Source: Treponema sp. (GTDB lineage: Bacteria > Spirochaetota > Spirochaetia > Treponematales > Breznakiellaceae). Taken from it: DNA of 39,093 bases. The notes below the pieces were generated by a model. It was not told where the DNA came from. It was given only the letters and a program-made list of their open reading frames with translations, and did no database searches. The translations under genes were made by a program, and so were the position numbers. Below are positions 7,486 to 16,110 of the stretch, piece by piece. The DNA lies in NCBI GenBank assembly GCA_031278095.1, contig JAITLC010000103.1, forward strand, positions 1 through 39,093. Reading direction: 5' to 3'. Within the stretch, counting starts at the first letter, position 1; the number at the start of each line of letters is the position of its first letter.

Positions 7486-8799
7486 ATGCAGTTCAGATCT
7501 ACCATTTTAAGCGCTCCCCTGGTCTCATTTAAGGATGCGATCCTGCATACCCTGCCGCAGGAGGGGGGGCTCTATGTGCCCGCTTCGGTGATGGACATGC
7601 GGCAGTTTTTTCTTTACATGGATGAGGATACCAGTTTTCCGGAGTTGGTAACTACGGTGGCGCCGGTACTGCTCCAGGGGGAGTTGAATCCTTTCTCTGC
7701 ATCCAGGGTTGCGGAAAGCGCCTACGATTTTGAGCCCGAGTTGCAGATTCTGGACGAGGGACTTTCGCTACTCAATCTTTTTAATGGCCCTACCGGGGTA
7801 TTCAAGGACTTTGGCATCGCATTTCTGGCGGCGGTGATGGAGGAGCTTCTTAAAAATTCCGGGGAAGCCATGGTTATTTCCGCCACCCGGGGGGACACGG
7901 GAGTGAGCATATCTCATGCCTTCAGGGGTCGCAAGGGGATCACTTCGGTTATGCTCTACCCTTCGGGCCCCATTCGCGGTCTTGATCCTGAAAGTTTTGT
8001 GCTGAACGGGGGGAATATCATCCCTATCCAGGTAAAGGGCACCTTTGACGACTGCCAGCGTCTTGTCAAGGCAGTGATCAATGACCGGCCTTTTGCGAAG
8101 CGTTACAGTATAACCAGTTCCAATGCCATCAATCCGGGCCGGTTGCTGCCTCAGACTTTCTACTACCTCTATGCCTTTATCAAGATAAAGAAGCTTCTCA
8201 AGGGGGATCTGGTTTTCAGTGTACCTTCGGGGAATTTCGGGAACCTCATCGCCGGACTTTACGCCTGGAAATTTGGCATGCCGGTTTCCGGCTTTATTGC
8301 CGCAATGAATGCCAATAATGCTTTCGGCGACTATATCCAGGGGAAGCTCTTTCAGCCCAAGCCGCTTATCATTACCAATTCTCCTGCCTTGGATGTGAGC
8401 ATGCCCGAAAACTATGAACGGCTCCAGTCTTTCTATGAAGAAGCTCCGGCGGTTATGCGAAACATGGTTTTCCCCGCTGCGGCAAGCAATGCCTCAACTC
8501 TTATCGTTATGGAGAAGATGTGGAAAAAGTATGGTGTTTTTGTGGATCCCCATACCGCAGTTGGTCTTGCCGCAGCGGAACAGATAGGGGCCGTCATGAA
8601 GTATAGCGATCAGAAGATCCATACTGTGGTACTTGCCACAGGGCATCCGGCAAAGGAGGCCCTTACCGTAGCCAAGGCTACAGGGCAGGATATCCATATC
8701 CCGGAAAAACTTCAGAGTCTGCAGAAACCGGCTGATCCTATTGCGTTGATAGAACCGGAACTTGATGCCGTTGAAGGGGCGATTGCAAGCTGTTTCTGA
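7486..8799 (+). CDS. thrC: Threonine synthase
   Basis: A 437-residue PLP enzyme that converts O-phosphohomoserine to threonine. The N-terminus has the thrC signature of an early FKDA (VSFKDAILHTLPQEGGLYVP), the PLP-lysine motif is NGPTGVFKDFG at about 102-112, and the phosphate-binding SATRGDTGVS follows. Later segments SSNAINPGRLLPQ, SVPSGNFGN and DPHTAVG are typical of the type found in Gammaproteobacteria and spirochaetes. The ATG at 7486 is preferred over a TTG at 7480 because AAGG sits 6 nt before it. The mechanosensitive channel gene follows 88 nt downstream on the same strand, so co-transcription is possible, although the two functions are not related. Confidence 0.95.
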   Translation: MQFRSTILSAPLVSFKDAILHTLPQEGGLYVPASVMDMRQFFLYMDEDTSFPELVTTVAPVLLQGELNPFSASRVAESAYDFEPELQILDEGLSLLNLFNGPTGVFKDFGIAFLAAVMEELLKNSGEAMVISATRGDTGVSISHAFRGRKGITSVMLYPSGPIRGLDPESFVLNGGNIIPIQVKGTFDDCQRLVKAVINDRPFAKRYSITSSNAINPGRLLPQTFYYLYAFIKIKKLLKGDLVFSVPSGNFGNLIAGLYAWKFGMPVSGFIAAMNANNAFGDYIQGKLFQPKPLIITNSPALDVSMPENYERLQSFYEEAPAVMRNMVFPAAASNASTLIVMEKMWKKYGVFVDPHTAVGLAAAEQIGAVMKYSDQKIHTVVLATGHPAKEALTVAKATGQDIHIPEKLQSLQKPADPIALIEPELDAVEGAIASCF

Positions 8800-8887
8800 T
8801 TTGCAGGTCCGGATTCATAATTCCGGACTTGCTCCAGGTAAGCTTGTTTGCAGGTATCTTCATAATGAAACGTTTTTGGTGGAAAAA

Positions 8888-10363
8888 ATGGTGGGTACTA
8901 TTAACCGGTTTTTCTTTGTGCTTCTCTGCGGGATTTTCCTGCTTCCGGGTGTTTTTGCCCAGGAAGGAGCAGCTTCCCCGGAAGTCGAGCCACCCGGTAC
9001 GGCTGTGTCTGAGCCGGTGGAGGATTCAACTACTTCAACATCAACTTCAATAGAAAAAGCTTGGGAAAAGGCGGTGGAAGAAAATCCCGTTGTCCAGACC
9101 GTCGAGGATGCCGGCGAGGCCCAAATGGGGCTGTGGATCAGGCTGTGGATTGCCTTCGGTGTAATTATCCTTCAGATTTTCATCATCTGGCTCGTCTGGC
9201 AGCTTTTCAAGTTTTTTGCCCGCAAGCTTGGCAATTACGGCAAGACTCATATCAAGCCGTTCAAGATCAAAAAATTCAAGCTGCTTGATACCTCCCAGAT
9301 TCTCAACATTCTTCTGTTTTTTCTCCGGCTCCTCAAGTATCTGGTTACGGTTTTTCAGCTTTTCATTACCGTGCCGATTGTTTTCAGCCTCTTTCCGGCA
9401 ACGGAAAAACTGGCCGCTACCCTCTTCGGCTATATTCTTACGCCATTCAAAAACATCTTTTTTGGAGCCATCGCATACATTCCCAATCTCATCACCATTG
9501 TGGTTATTGTTTTTGTAACCCGCTATGTGATCCGGGGCCTTAAATTCTTTTCCACCCAGATTCAGCGGGAAAAGCTGGTGATTCCCGGCTTCTATCCGGA
9601 CTGGGCCTCACCTACGTTCAATATTCTGCGGGTGTTTCTCTGGGCCTTTACCGTGGCAATCATCTATCCCTATCTGCCCGGTTCGGAGTCCCGTATATTT
9701 CAGGGTGTGTCGGTTTTTGTGGGTATCATTTTTTCACTTGGTTCTTCTTCGGCAATCGGGAACCTTGTGGCGGGTCTTGTGGTTACCTATATGCGGCCTT
9801 TCAAGATTGGCGACCGGATTCAGATTCAGGGCAATACAGGGATTTTGGTTGAAAAAACGCTCATGGTAGTGCGTATCAAGACTCACAAGAATGAGTACAT
9901 CACATTTCCCAATTTGCAGGTACTTTCCGCCAGCATCATCAATTACAACACTTCTTCCGACGAGGATGAAGAAGGGCTCGTGCTCTACGCGGAGGTTACC
10001 TTCGGCTATGGTACGCCATGGAAGCTCATCCACGAGATTCTGATCGAAGCGGCAAGCAAGACAGGGCATGTGCTGCAGAGTCCTAAGCCTTTTGTGTTGC
10101 AAACCGCTTTGGACGATTTTTACTGCCGCTATCAGATTAACTGTTTTACCAAAGAGATTGACAGGATTCCTTCCATTTATTCTGAGCTGTTTCAAAATAT
10201 TCAGGACGGCTTCCATGTCCGCGGCCTTGATATGACCGCTCCCCACTTCAGGATCAATCTTCCCCCGGAATCGGCCATGTACACTCCTCCTGCGGAAACG
10301 AAGACTGCCGCAAAGGCAGTAAGGCGGAGGAACGATTCCCGATCTGCGGCTGAAAAACCTTAG
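8888..10363 (+). CDS. MscS-family mechanosensitive channel with signal peptide
   Basis: A 491-residue inner-membrane channel of the MscS family, which opens on membrane tension to release solutes. The ATG at 8888 (preceded by GGTGG) gives a classical signal peptide ending at about VFAQEG. After a Ser/Thr/Glu-rich periplasmic spacer there are hydrophobic segments at roughly 75-105, 135-165, 175-200 and 220-255. The pore-lining motif follows: VGIIFSLGSSSAIGNLVAGL, then VTYMRPFKIGDRIQI, which starts the beta domain. The C-terminal cytoplasmic alpha/beta domain runs to about 460 and a basic tail ends the protein. The frame is open upstream to 8762, overlapping thrC, but that extension would place residues before the signal peptide and is unlikely. 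Confidence 0.9.
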   Translation: MVGTINRFFFVLLCGIFLLPGVFAQEGAASPEVEPPGTAVSEPVEDSTTSTSTSIEKAWEKAVEENPVVQTVEDAGEAQMGLWIRLWIAFGVIILQIFIIWLVWQLFKFFARKLGNYGKTHIKPFKIKKFKLLDTSQILNILLFFLRLLKYLVTVFQLFITVPIVFSLFPATEKLAATLFGYILTPFKNIFFGAIAYIPNLITIVVIVFVTRYVIRGLKFFSTQIQREKLVIPGFYPDWASPTFNILRVFLWAFTVAIIYPYLPGSESRIFQGVSVFVGIIFSLGSSSAIGNLVAGLVVTYMRPFKIGDRIQIQGNTGILVEKTLMVVRIKTHKNEYITFPNLQVLSASIINYNTSSDEDEEGLVLYAEVTFGYGTPWKLIHEILIEAASKTGHVLQSPKPFVLQTALDDFYCRYQINCFTKEIDRIPSIYSELFQNIQDGFHVRGLDMTAPHFRINLPPESAMYTPPAETKTAAKAVRRRNDSRSAAEKP

Positions 10364-10371
10364 GAGAATAG

Positions 10372-10432
10372 AGTTGTTCGGAAACCGCAGGACTTGTTCG
10401 AGAACCAACCGGGTTCTCTCACAAGTCTAATG
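10372..10432. repeat. Intergenic palindromic element between convergent genes
   Basis: Hairpin of ACTTGT (10392-10397) and GAGAACC (10400-10406) pairing with GGTTCTC (10412-10418) and ACAAGT (10421-10426) around AACCG, with a 2x2 internal loop. The end ACAAGTCTAATG is identical to the end of the element at 30371-30513, and both share CCAACCGGGTT. The gap lies between the convergent MscS and DUF815 genes. There is no T-run, so a role as an intrinsic terminator is uncertain. Confidence 0.65.
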
Positions 10433-10488
10433 AATACCGGCATCATTCCGGCGCCCCGCGCCATTGCGTCCGAACAGTTCTGTATATG

Positions 10489-11937
10489 TTAATCCCAGGG
10501 GAACCTGTTGTCTCCTCCGCTGCCGGAAAGCCAGTCCACATACTGTACTGCGGTTCGGGGGCTGCGGCCGTTGAACCAGCGTTCCCAGTGCAGGGCGTTT
10601 TTCCGGAACCATTGCAGTTCTTCTGCACCGCCGCTTAAAAGACCCCGCTTGCGGGCGATAAACTCCGCAATGGAAAGGTATGTATCCTGATTCGGGGAAA
10701 GGTAGATTACCGTAAGGCCGAAGCGGTCTGCCAGGGAGAGCTGTTCCTGCATGGTGTCGAAGGAACGTACATCTCCGTTTTCGGCTGCGCCCGGGCCGGG
10801 CCTGTCGCCGTGGCGTTCCTTTATGAAATGGCGTCGGTTACTTGTGGCGTAGACCGCCGTGTTGGGAGGCTGTTTTTCGACGCCGCCTTCAAGCAGGGCC
10901 TTTAGATCGGTAAATGGGCCGCCGGCGCTTTCAAATGAAAGATCATCAATAAATATGATGAAGGGAAGGGGCCGCCGCGAGAGGGTTTCCATGATCCGGG
11001 GCAGATCGCCAAGATCGTTCCTGTGGAGTTCCAGCAGCCGCAGGCCCCGGTCTTTCAGATCGTTGGCAACGGCTTTTACCGTGGCGGATTTTCCCGTACC
11101 GCGGTCTCCGTAGAGGAGGAGATTGTTCGCCGGTTTGTCATTGAGAAGTCTCAGTGTATTGTCCAGTACCATTTTTCGCTGATCCTCATAGCCTGAAAGA
11201 TCCGAAAGGCTGATGGGATCGGGCCCGGGTACAGGCCGCAGGGGAATGTTACTGTCGTTTCCTGACCAGATGAATGAATGATAACGCCCCAGATTTCCGG
11301 CGCCGGAATGCCGGATATGTTCCGCCAGTTTTGGCATAACGGTTTCCCAGCTATCGCCGCGCGGAAAGATGAAAGGAGCGCCTTCTTCGCTGTCTGCTGC
11401 CCAGAAGGCGCGGGCCTCCGCCTCCATTCTCCGTGAGGCCTCTCCAAGGCCGGAAGAGCGAAGAATTTCCGCTCCCCTGAAACCGAGGGCGGAAAGGTCA
11501 AAGACGGCGATGTTTCCAAGTCTGTTCAGGTCTGCGGCAGCGGCAACACGGAGAAACTGCGGGAGGAAAACGGGATCTTTTTCAAGGGCGAGGGTAAAGA
11601 CGTTTTCATCGTATAAGGTCATCTCTGCAATTAGGGTGTAAAAAGAGCTGCAGCCTGCAGAAACAAGTGTCTGTGCGGCAATAAAGCTGCCGGTAAAAGC
11701 AGACCAGGCTGTGGAGAATTTGAGTGCGCCGTCAAAATGCACGGAATGTTCCGGTTTGATCGTGTCGTTTTTGGCGTGATTCAAACCTGCAGATACGCTC
11801 AATTCGGTTTCCAGCAAGGCGCCAAATGTTTCCATGAGCGGTTTCGAACGCAATCCCGCAAAAACATGCAGGGCGGCAAGGTCTGCGAGGCAGCGCTGTA
11901 TATTTTTGGTAAGATCCATGATAGGGGAGTGTATCAC
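10489..11937 (-). CDS. DUF815-family AAA ATPase
   Basis: A 482-residue predicted ATPase of the DUF815 family, whose biological role is not established. The N-terminal ~240 residues are poorly conserved. The ATPase core begins with GYEDQRKMVLDNTLRLL, then Walker A GDRGTGKS at about 277-284 and Walker B FIIFIDDLSF. A polar sensor-like segment (AVYATSNRRHFIKER) and the usual C-terminal RSPRTAVQYVDWL follow. The start is uncertain: GTG at 11937 opens the frame and ATG at 11919 (MDLTKNIQRC) is an alternative; neither has a clear ribosome site. The gene is divergent from the DUF445 gene, with only 56 nt between the starts, so they may share a control region. Confidence 0.8.
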   Translation of the reverse strand: MIHSPIMDLTKNIQRCLADLAALHVFAGLRSKPLMETFGALLETELSVSAGLNHAKNDTIKPEHSVHFDGALKFSTAWSAFTGSFIAAQTLVSAGCSSFYTLIAEMTLYDENVFTLALEKDPVFLPQFLRVAAAADLNRLGNIAVFDLSALGFRGAEILRSSGLGEASRRMEAEARAFWAADSEEGAPFIFPRGDSWETVMPKLAEHIRHSGAGNLGRYHSFIWSGNDSNIPLRPVPGPDPISLSDLSGYEDQRKMVLDNTLRLLNDKPANNLLLYGDRGTGKSATVKAVANDLKDRGLRLLELHRNDLGDLPRIMETLSRRPLPFIIFIDDLSFESAGGPFTDLKALLEGGVEKQPPNTAVYATSNRRHFIKERHGDRPGPGAAENGDVRSFDTMQEQLSLADRFGLTVIYLSPNQDTYLSIAEFIARKRGLLSGGAEELQWFRKNALHWERWFNGRSPRTAVQYVDWLSGSGGDNRFPWD

Positions 11938-11993
11938 GTTGACGCCGCTTCAAACAAGCGTTAAGGTATTTTGTAACAGGAGAGCGGGGGAGC

Positions 11994-14900
11994 ATGTTTT
12001 TTCGGATTGCAGAGATACTCATTTCCGTTGTTTCGGGCGCTCTTGTTGGCTGGATTACCAATGCCATTGCGATAAACATGCTCTTCAGAAAATATTGGAA
12101 ATGGGGCGGTGTTATTAAAGAACACTATGAAGAATTTATTGAAAATATGTCCACCCTTGTGGAAGATGATCTTGTCAATGCAAAAACCCTGCGCAGGGAA
12201 TTCAATACTGAAAATTTCAAAAAGGAACTCACTCTCTGGGTTGAAGAAGTACTTGAGAGACAGCTTCCTACACATTCCGGTACAGTCCGCCTGGACGAAA
12301 TTCCCGGTATTGAAAGGAGTATTGAAAACCTGATACCTCTCTTGCAGGAAGAGGAACCTGATTTTATTGCAGGGATACTGAAACTGTTTTCCCGCAAGGA
12401 ACTGGGAGATCTTGTTTCGCAGGAACAGTACCGGTATCTTTCCGAAAAGAATGCGGCTCCGGTAATGGACGCCCTTCTTTCGCGGGGAGAGTACATAAAA
12501 AATACCGTCCTTGGCTTTCTTTCCCGGCATAAAATCGCCGAACTTGTTTCCCCCGCCGGATTTAACGGTATTACTGCCTTTTTAAAATCCGTTATTAAGG
12601 ATGCTGATTTTTCTGTTTTTGAGGCCGCTGCTGAAAAACCCTGTATGGAATTGTCTAATGCCCTGGATATTGAAAGCCTTGTCTTGAAATTTGAAGAACA
12701 TGCGGCATCTATGAAATGGAATGTCTTTATCCCCGATCCTCAACGCTTTGCCGGAAAATTTACGGCAGATCTTGCCGGCTTTGCAAACTCGGAAAAAGGC
12801 CGGGAACTCTTTGCCGCGCTTGCCTCCGCCCATATCAACGATGGCCGCTGGATAGCGGAAGACCTGGCTGAGATTGCGGTTCATGAGTTCAGGGTAAAGT
12901 TTACAGGGTTCATACAGGATGAAACATCCCGGACGGCGGAGAAGCTGACCGCCCTGATCGTTGAATCGAGACTTGAGATCGAGGAAAGGATAAATGCCGC
13001 AATTGACAGGCAGCTTGAATCTTCCGCCAGGGGGAAATTACTCAGCGGCTTCAAGGGCCTTTTAGGCGGTAATATTGCGGAAAGTTTTGATGCCGTAGGG
13101 AAAATTGCCTCGTATATTCTCAAAAACAGCGGAAGGGCAGGAGAGAATTTTTCCGGAGCTTTTAATTCCTTCACCGATAATACCACCGTGGGAAAGGTTG
13201 TTGCCATTCTGGAAAAAAAGTTTCCCCTGCAGAATGTTATTGCAGAAGCCCTGCGGAAAAAGGCCGCCGGATTGCATGGCGATACTGCTCCTCTTGTAAA
13301 GTTTTTGGATGAGCCGGCCGGAAATTTCAGGGTTGATCCTTCACGTATCAGGACAGGGCTTCTTTCCCCTCTGTTTAAGGCATTGAAAGTCCGCCTGTTC
13401 CAGTCCGATTCCCTGAAGGTCAGCCTCGCGGTCCGGCTGGAAAAGGCCCTGCTCCGTCTTCAGGATCTTTATGTCCCGGATGTTTTTAATCCGAAGAATA
13501 TGAGCTTGTTCCAAAACTCAGGTTTTTTCGGAACAGGCTTTTGGGAAACCGGTCTAAAGCCCGATTTCCCCATTAAATCTAAGGTTGCCGTTCCAGAATT
13601 TGACATTTTGGAACAGCCTCATAAAAAATTCAAATTCGACAGAGAGGGTATAGAATGGTTTTTGAAAGGCCTCTGGGGAAACATTGCCGGTTTCAGGCTG
13701 GAAAAAATTACGGCAGGAATTTTGACAGGAAAACTGTACATCAATTACCGGGCAATATGGGAGAGAAACAGGGAAAGGGAACTTAATCAACTGTACCGCC
13801 TTCTGCAAAATCCTTCACTACATGACAGAATATCTGCCGGAATACAGAATACCTTGCTTGAGAACATCGATCCGCTGCTGGACAGGCGGATATCCGGTCT
13901 GGTCAGCCGTGAGTTGAAGAAGTCAAGTCCGCAGGGAATTAACGCCATGGTGCAGGGATTTATAGGAAGAGAGCTCAAGCCGATAAATGCCTTCGGCGCT
14001 TTTTTGGGCGCTCTGGTTGGAGGAGCCGGAACTGCCGCGGCCCTGCTCCTCGGGCTTCCAAAGGAATTTCTTCCCTGGATGCTTCCGGTTTATGCTTTCC
14101 TCTTTGCGTTCGCCGGAGTGGGAACAAACTGGATTGCCGTGAAGATGCTTTTTAGACCCCATGAGCCGCTGATAGGAAACCTGAACATATCCCCCTTTGT
14201 CGGTGTGGTTGCCGCTGAAAAACCCCGTTTTGCCGCGAGAATTGCCGGTTTTGTGGACAGCCGTCTTTTTAATGATACCATGCTTTCCCGTTATTTTTCC
14301 GAACAGAAAACGCAACTGCAGGAATATTGCGGGAAATGGCTTGAAGAAACGGATTACGGTATCATCAATACAATATTCGGCAGGGAAACTGCCGGGTCTG
14401 AAACACCCGGTTTGTCAATATTCCGGTTCCTGCAAGGGTATATCAGGGAACATGAAACTGACATTGCCGCCTATGTCGAGGCGATGGCGGCGGGGATCGG
14501 TATTTCTGAAAACCGGGAAGAATACTGCAAGAAGGCCGGAAACTTCATTGCAGAAAAACTGGCGGAAGCCGATCTTGCCCCCGCTCTTTACGGAATTTTT
14601 ATCCGGGCAATTAAAGGTAAGACGGCGGCTCATTATATAGAGGCGGCGGCTCCTGTTCTGGAAGAATTTTTCAGGGACAGGTTCACGGATCTCATTGAGG
14701 AGCAGAATACCGGAACCCTTAAAGATCTTGTGGAGCGCTTTAATGACAAATTTATGGACTATACCGCAGGCCGCAGTTTTATTGACATGGCAGGCAGGGA
14801 AACTGTCGGTGGTTTTCAGGATGATCTTTCCCGTTTCCTCGTTACGTTACTGCAGAAAAATTCCGCATCTTTGATACGGCAATTCCTGGAAAGGGAATGT

Positions 14901-16052
14901 GCTCCGGACAGACGGCTTAAAGAGTGTTTTAATGGCATTCTTCCCCGTCTTTTGAGGGAAAATATTGATCGTATTATCGATTTGATTGTAAAGGCGATAA
15001 AACGGCGGCGTTTCGACATCGGCAGGGCAATCATTGAGGAAATGCCGGGAATGCTCAGGGTGGTAGCGGAAGATCAGGTGCAGTCTGTTGTTGATATTGT
15101 CATTGACGAAGAGCTTCCGCAATTTTTGCAGGGAAAGAGAGAGGCTCTTCTTTCCATTGGCGATGAACTTCTGGAAAACAGCTTTTCAGAAACAGGTTTC
15201 GGTGCAGATTCCCTGAACTATGAAGTTCTGAAGAAGATTGCCGCAGCTCTTCTTGAGGCTCCTTCGGTTTGCCGGGCTTTTCGGGAGCTTGTCTTTGGTA
15301 TTGCCGCAATGTACACGGAAACACCGATGGCGGTCTTTTTGAAGATGTTCAACATTGTTACGGTACAGGATCTTATGAACCGTGTGGAACCTGTGTTTGA
15401 GTTTATGATGCCGGAACTTAAATCATGTCTAATTTCCGCCGGAGTACCGGATAGTATAGGCGCTTTTGCTGTAAAAGTTCTTGCCGGAATTGCAGGGGAG
15501 CTTCCGGCGGAGACGCTGTTTGAAAACATTAATGCGGAAAAAGAATTTGAGAACATTGTTTCTCTCATGCGGAAAGATCCTGAAATAAAGGCCGAAGTTT
15601 CCGTTCTTGTACAAACATTGTCAGCGAATATCACCGCAGAGAAGGATTGGTATAATGCTCCGCTTCTACAGAGGGACTGCAGTGTTTTTATAAGGGGACT
15701 CACCGGAGAGGATTTTGCCGCTGCGGAAGCGCTCATTCCCGTATTCATGAGGATTTTTGGGAAACTGAATTCCGCATTGGTTCCGGAAACCAGAACCTCC
15801 ATTGCCTCCTGCCTGATGACGGCAATCCTTGACGCTCTTGAAATCAGATTTGGAAACATCATCCGTTCCATCAATATCAAAGATCTGACGGAAAGGGAAG
15901 TAAACAACATGCATCCTAAGGAAGTAGAAATTCTGTTCAGGAAATTTGCCGATCCGTATTTCCGGAAGATAACCTTTTATGGCTGGATCGGTTCCTTTGG
16001 CGGGATACTCAGCTACTTTATTACCTGGCTTTTATGGATGCTCGAGCGTTAG
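11994..16052 (+). CDS. Very large duplicated DUF445 membrane protein
   Basis: A 1352-residue protein with two DUF445 membrane modules. The first is at the N-terminus (VSGALVGWITNAIAINMLF, about 13-31) and the second in the middle (FAGVGTNWIAVKMLFRP, about 705-721, preceded by a hydrophobic hairpin). A final hydrophobic segment lies at about 1330-1350. Between them are long helical, coiled-coil-like stretches rich in Glu, Lys and Ala. Ordinary DUF445 (YheB-type) proteins are about 380-450 residues, so this is a tandem, expanded form. The start is supported by AGGAGA and GGGGGAG before the ATG. Residues 504-542 are encoded by a copy of the coding palindromic element. Function is unknown; a structural or envelope role is a guess. 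Confidence 0.85.
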   Translation: MFFRIAEILISVVSGALVGWITNAIAINMLFRKYWKWGGVIKEHYEEFIENMSTLVEDDLVNAKTLRREFNTENFKKELTLWVEEVLERQLPTHSGTVRLDEIPGIERSIENLIPLLQEEEPDFIAGILKLFSRKELGDLVSQEQYRYLSEKNAAPVMDALLSRGEYIKNTVLGFLSRHKIAELVSPAGFNGITAFLKSVIKDADFSVFEAAAEKPCMELSNALDIESLVLKFEEHAASMKWNVFIPDPQRFAGKFTADLAGFANSEKGRELFAALASAHINDGRWIAEDLAEIAVHEFRVKFTGFIQDETSRTAEKLTALIVESRLEIEERINAAIDRQLESSARGKLLSGFKGLLGGNIAESFDAVGKIASYILKNSGRAGENFSGAFNSFTDNTTVGKVVAILEKKFPLQNVIAEALRKKAAGLHGDTAPLVKFLDEPAGNFRVDPSRIRTGLLSPLFKALKVRLFQSDSLKVSLAVRLEKALLRLQDLYVPDVFNPKNMSLFQNSGFFGTGFWETGLKPDFPIKSKVAVPEFDILEQPHKKFKFDREGIEWFLKGLWGNIAGFRLEKITAGILTGKLYINYRAIWERNRERELNQLYRLLQNPSLHDRISAGIQNTLLENIDPLLDRRISGLVSRELKKSSPQGINAMVQGFIGRELKPINAFGAFLGALVGGAGTAAALLLGLPKEFLPWMLPVYAFLFAFAGVGTNWIAVKMLFRPHEPLIGNLNISPFVGVVAAEKPRFAARIAGFVDSRLFNDTMLSRYFSEQKTQLQEYCGKWLEETDYGIINTIFGRETAGSETPGLSIFRFLQGYIREHETDIAAYVEAMAAGIGISENREEYCKKAGNFIAEKLAEADLAPALYGIFIRAIKGKTAAHYIEAAAPVLEEFFRDRFTDLIEEQNTGTLKDLVERFNDKFMDYTAGRSFIDMAGRETVGGFQDDLSRFLVTLLQKNSASLIRQFLERECAPDRRLKECFNGILPRLLRENIDRIIDLIVKAIKRRRFDIGRAIIEEMPGMLRVVAEDQVQSVVDIVIDEELPQFLQGKREALLSIGDELLENSFSETGFGADSLNYEVLKKIAAALLEAPSVCRAFRELVFGIAAMYTETPMAVFLKMFNIVTVQDLMNRVEPVFEFMMPELKSCLISAGVPDSIGAFAVKVLAGIAGELPAETLFENINAEKEFENIVSLMRKDPEIKAEVSVLVQTLSANITAEKDWYNAPLLQRDCSVFIRGLTGEDFAAAEALIPVFMRIFGKLNSALVPETRTSIASCLMTAILDALEIRFGNIIRSINIKDLTEREVNNMHPKEVEILFRKFADPYFRKITFYGWIGSFGGILSYFITWLLWMLER
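13502..13620 (+). repeat. Coding palindromic element, copy 3 (in the DUF445 gene)
   Basis: 119 bp in frame, encoding residues 504-542 of the DUF445 protein: FQNSGFFGTGFWETGLKPDF, then PIKSKVAVPEFDILEQP. Ends are GAGCTTGTTCC and GGAACAGCCTC, an inverted pair. Three stems: the first between GCTTGTTCCAAAA (13504-13516) and TTTTCGGAACAGGC (13525-13538); a middle one of GGGAAACCGG with CCGATTTCCC (one mismatch); and a third of GTTCCAGAAT (13590-13599) with ATTTTGGAAC (13605-13614), fully paired if one G.T is allowed. Identity with copy 2 is high over the central 80 bp. Confidence 0.9.
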
Positions 16053-16063
16053 GTTTCCGGCAA

Positions 16064-16110
16064 TAGAGTCGTTCCGAAACCTTAGTTTCTGAACAACTTC
16101 CGCTAAAAAA
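16064..16110. repeat. Palindromic element with CGCTAAA tail overlapping the rnfB stop
   Basis: Stem GTTCCGAAAC (16071-16080) with GTTTCTGAAC (16085-16094) and one mismatch, then the tail CTTCCGCTAAAAAA. Read on the minus strand, the CTA in the tail (16103-16105) is the TAG stop of rnfB. Same family as 30373-30414 and 31087-31126. It sits between the convergent DUF445 and rnfB ends. Confidence 0.65.
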
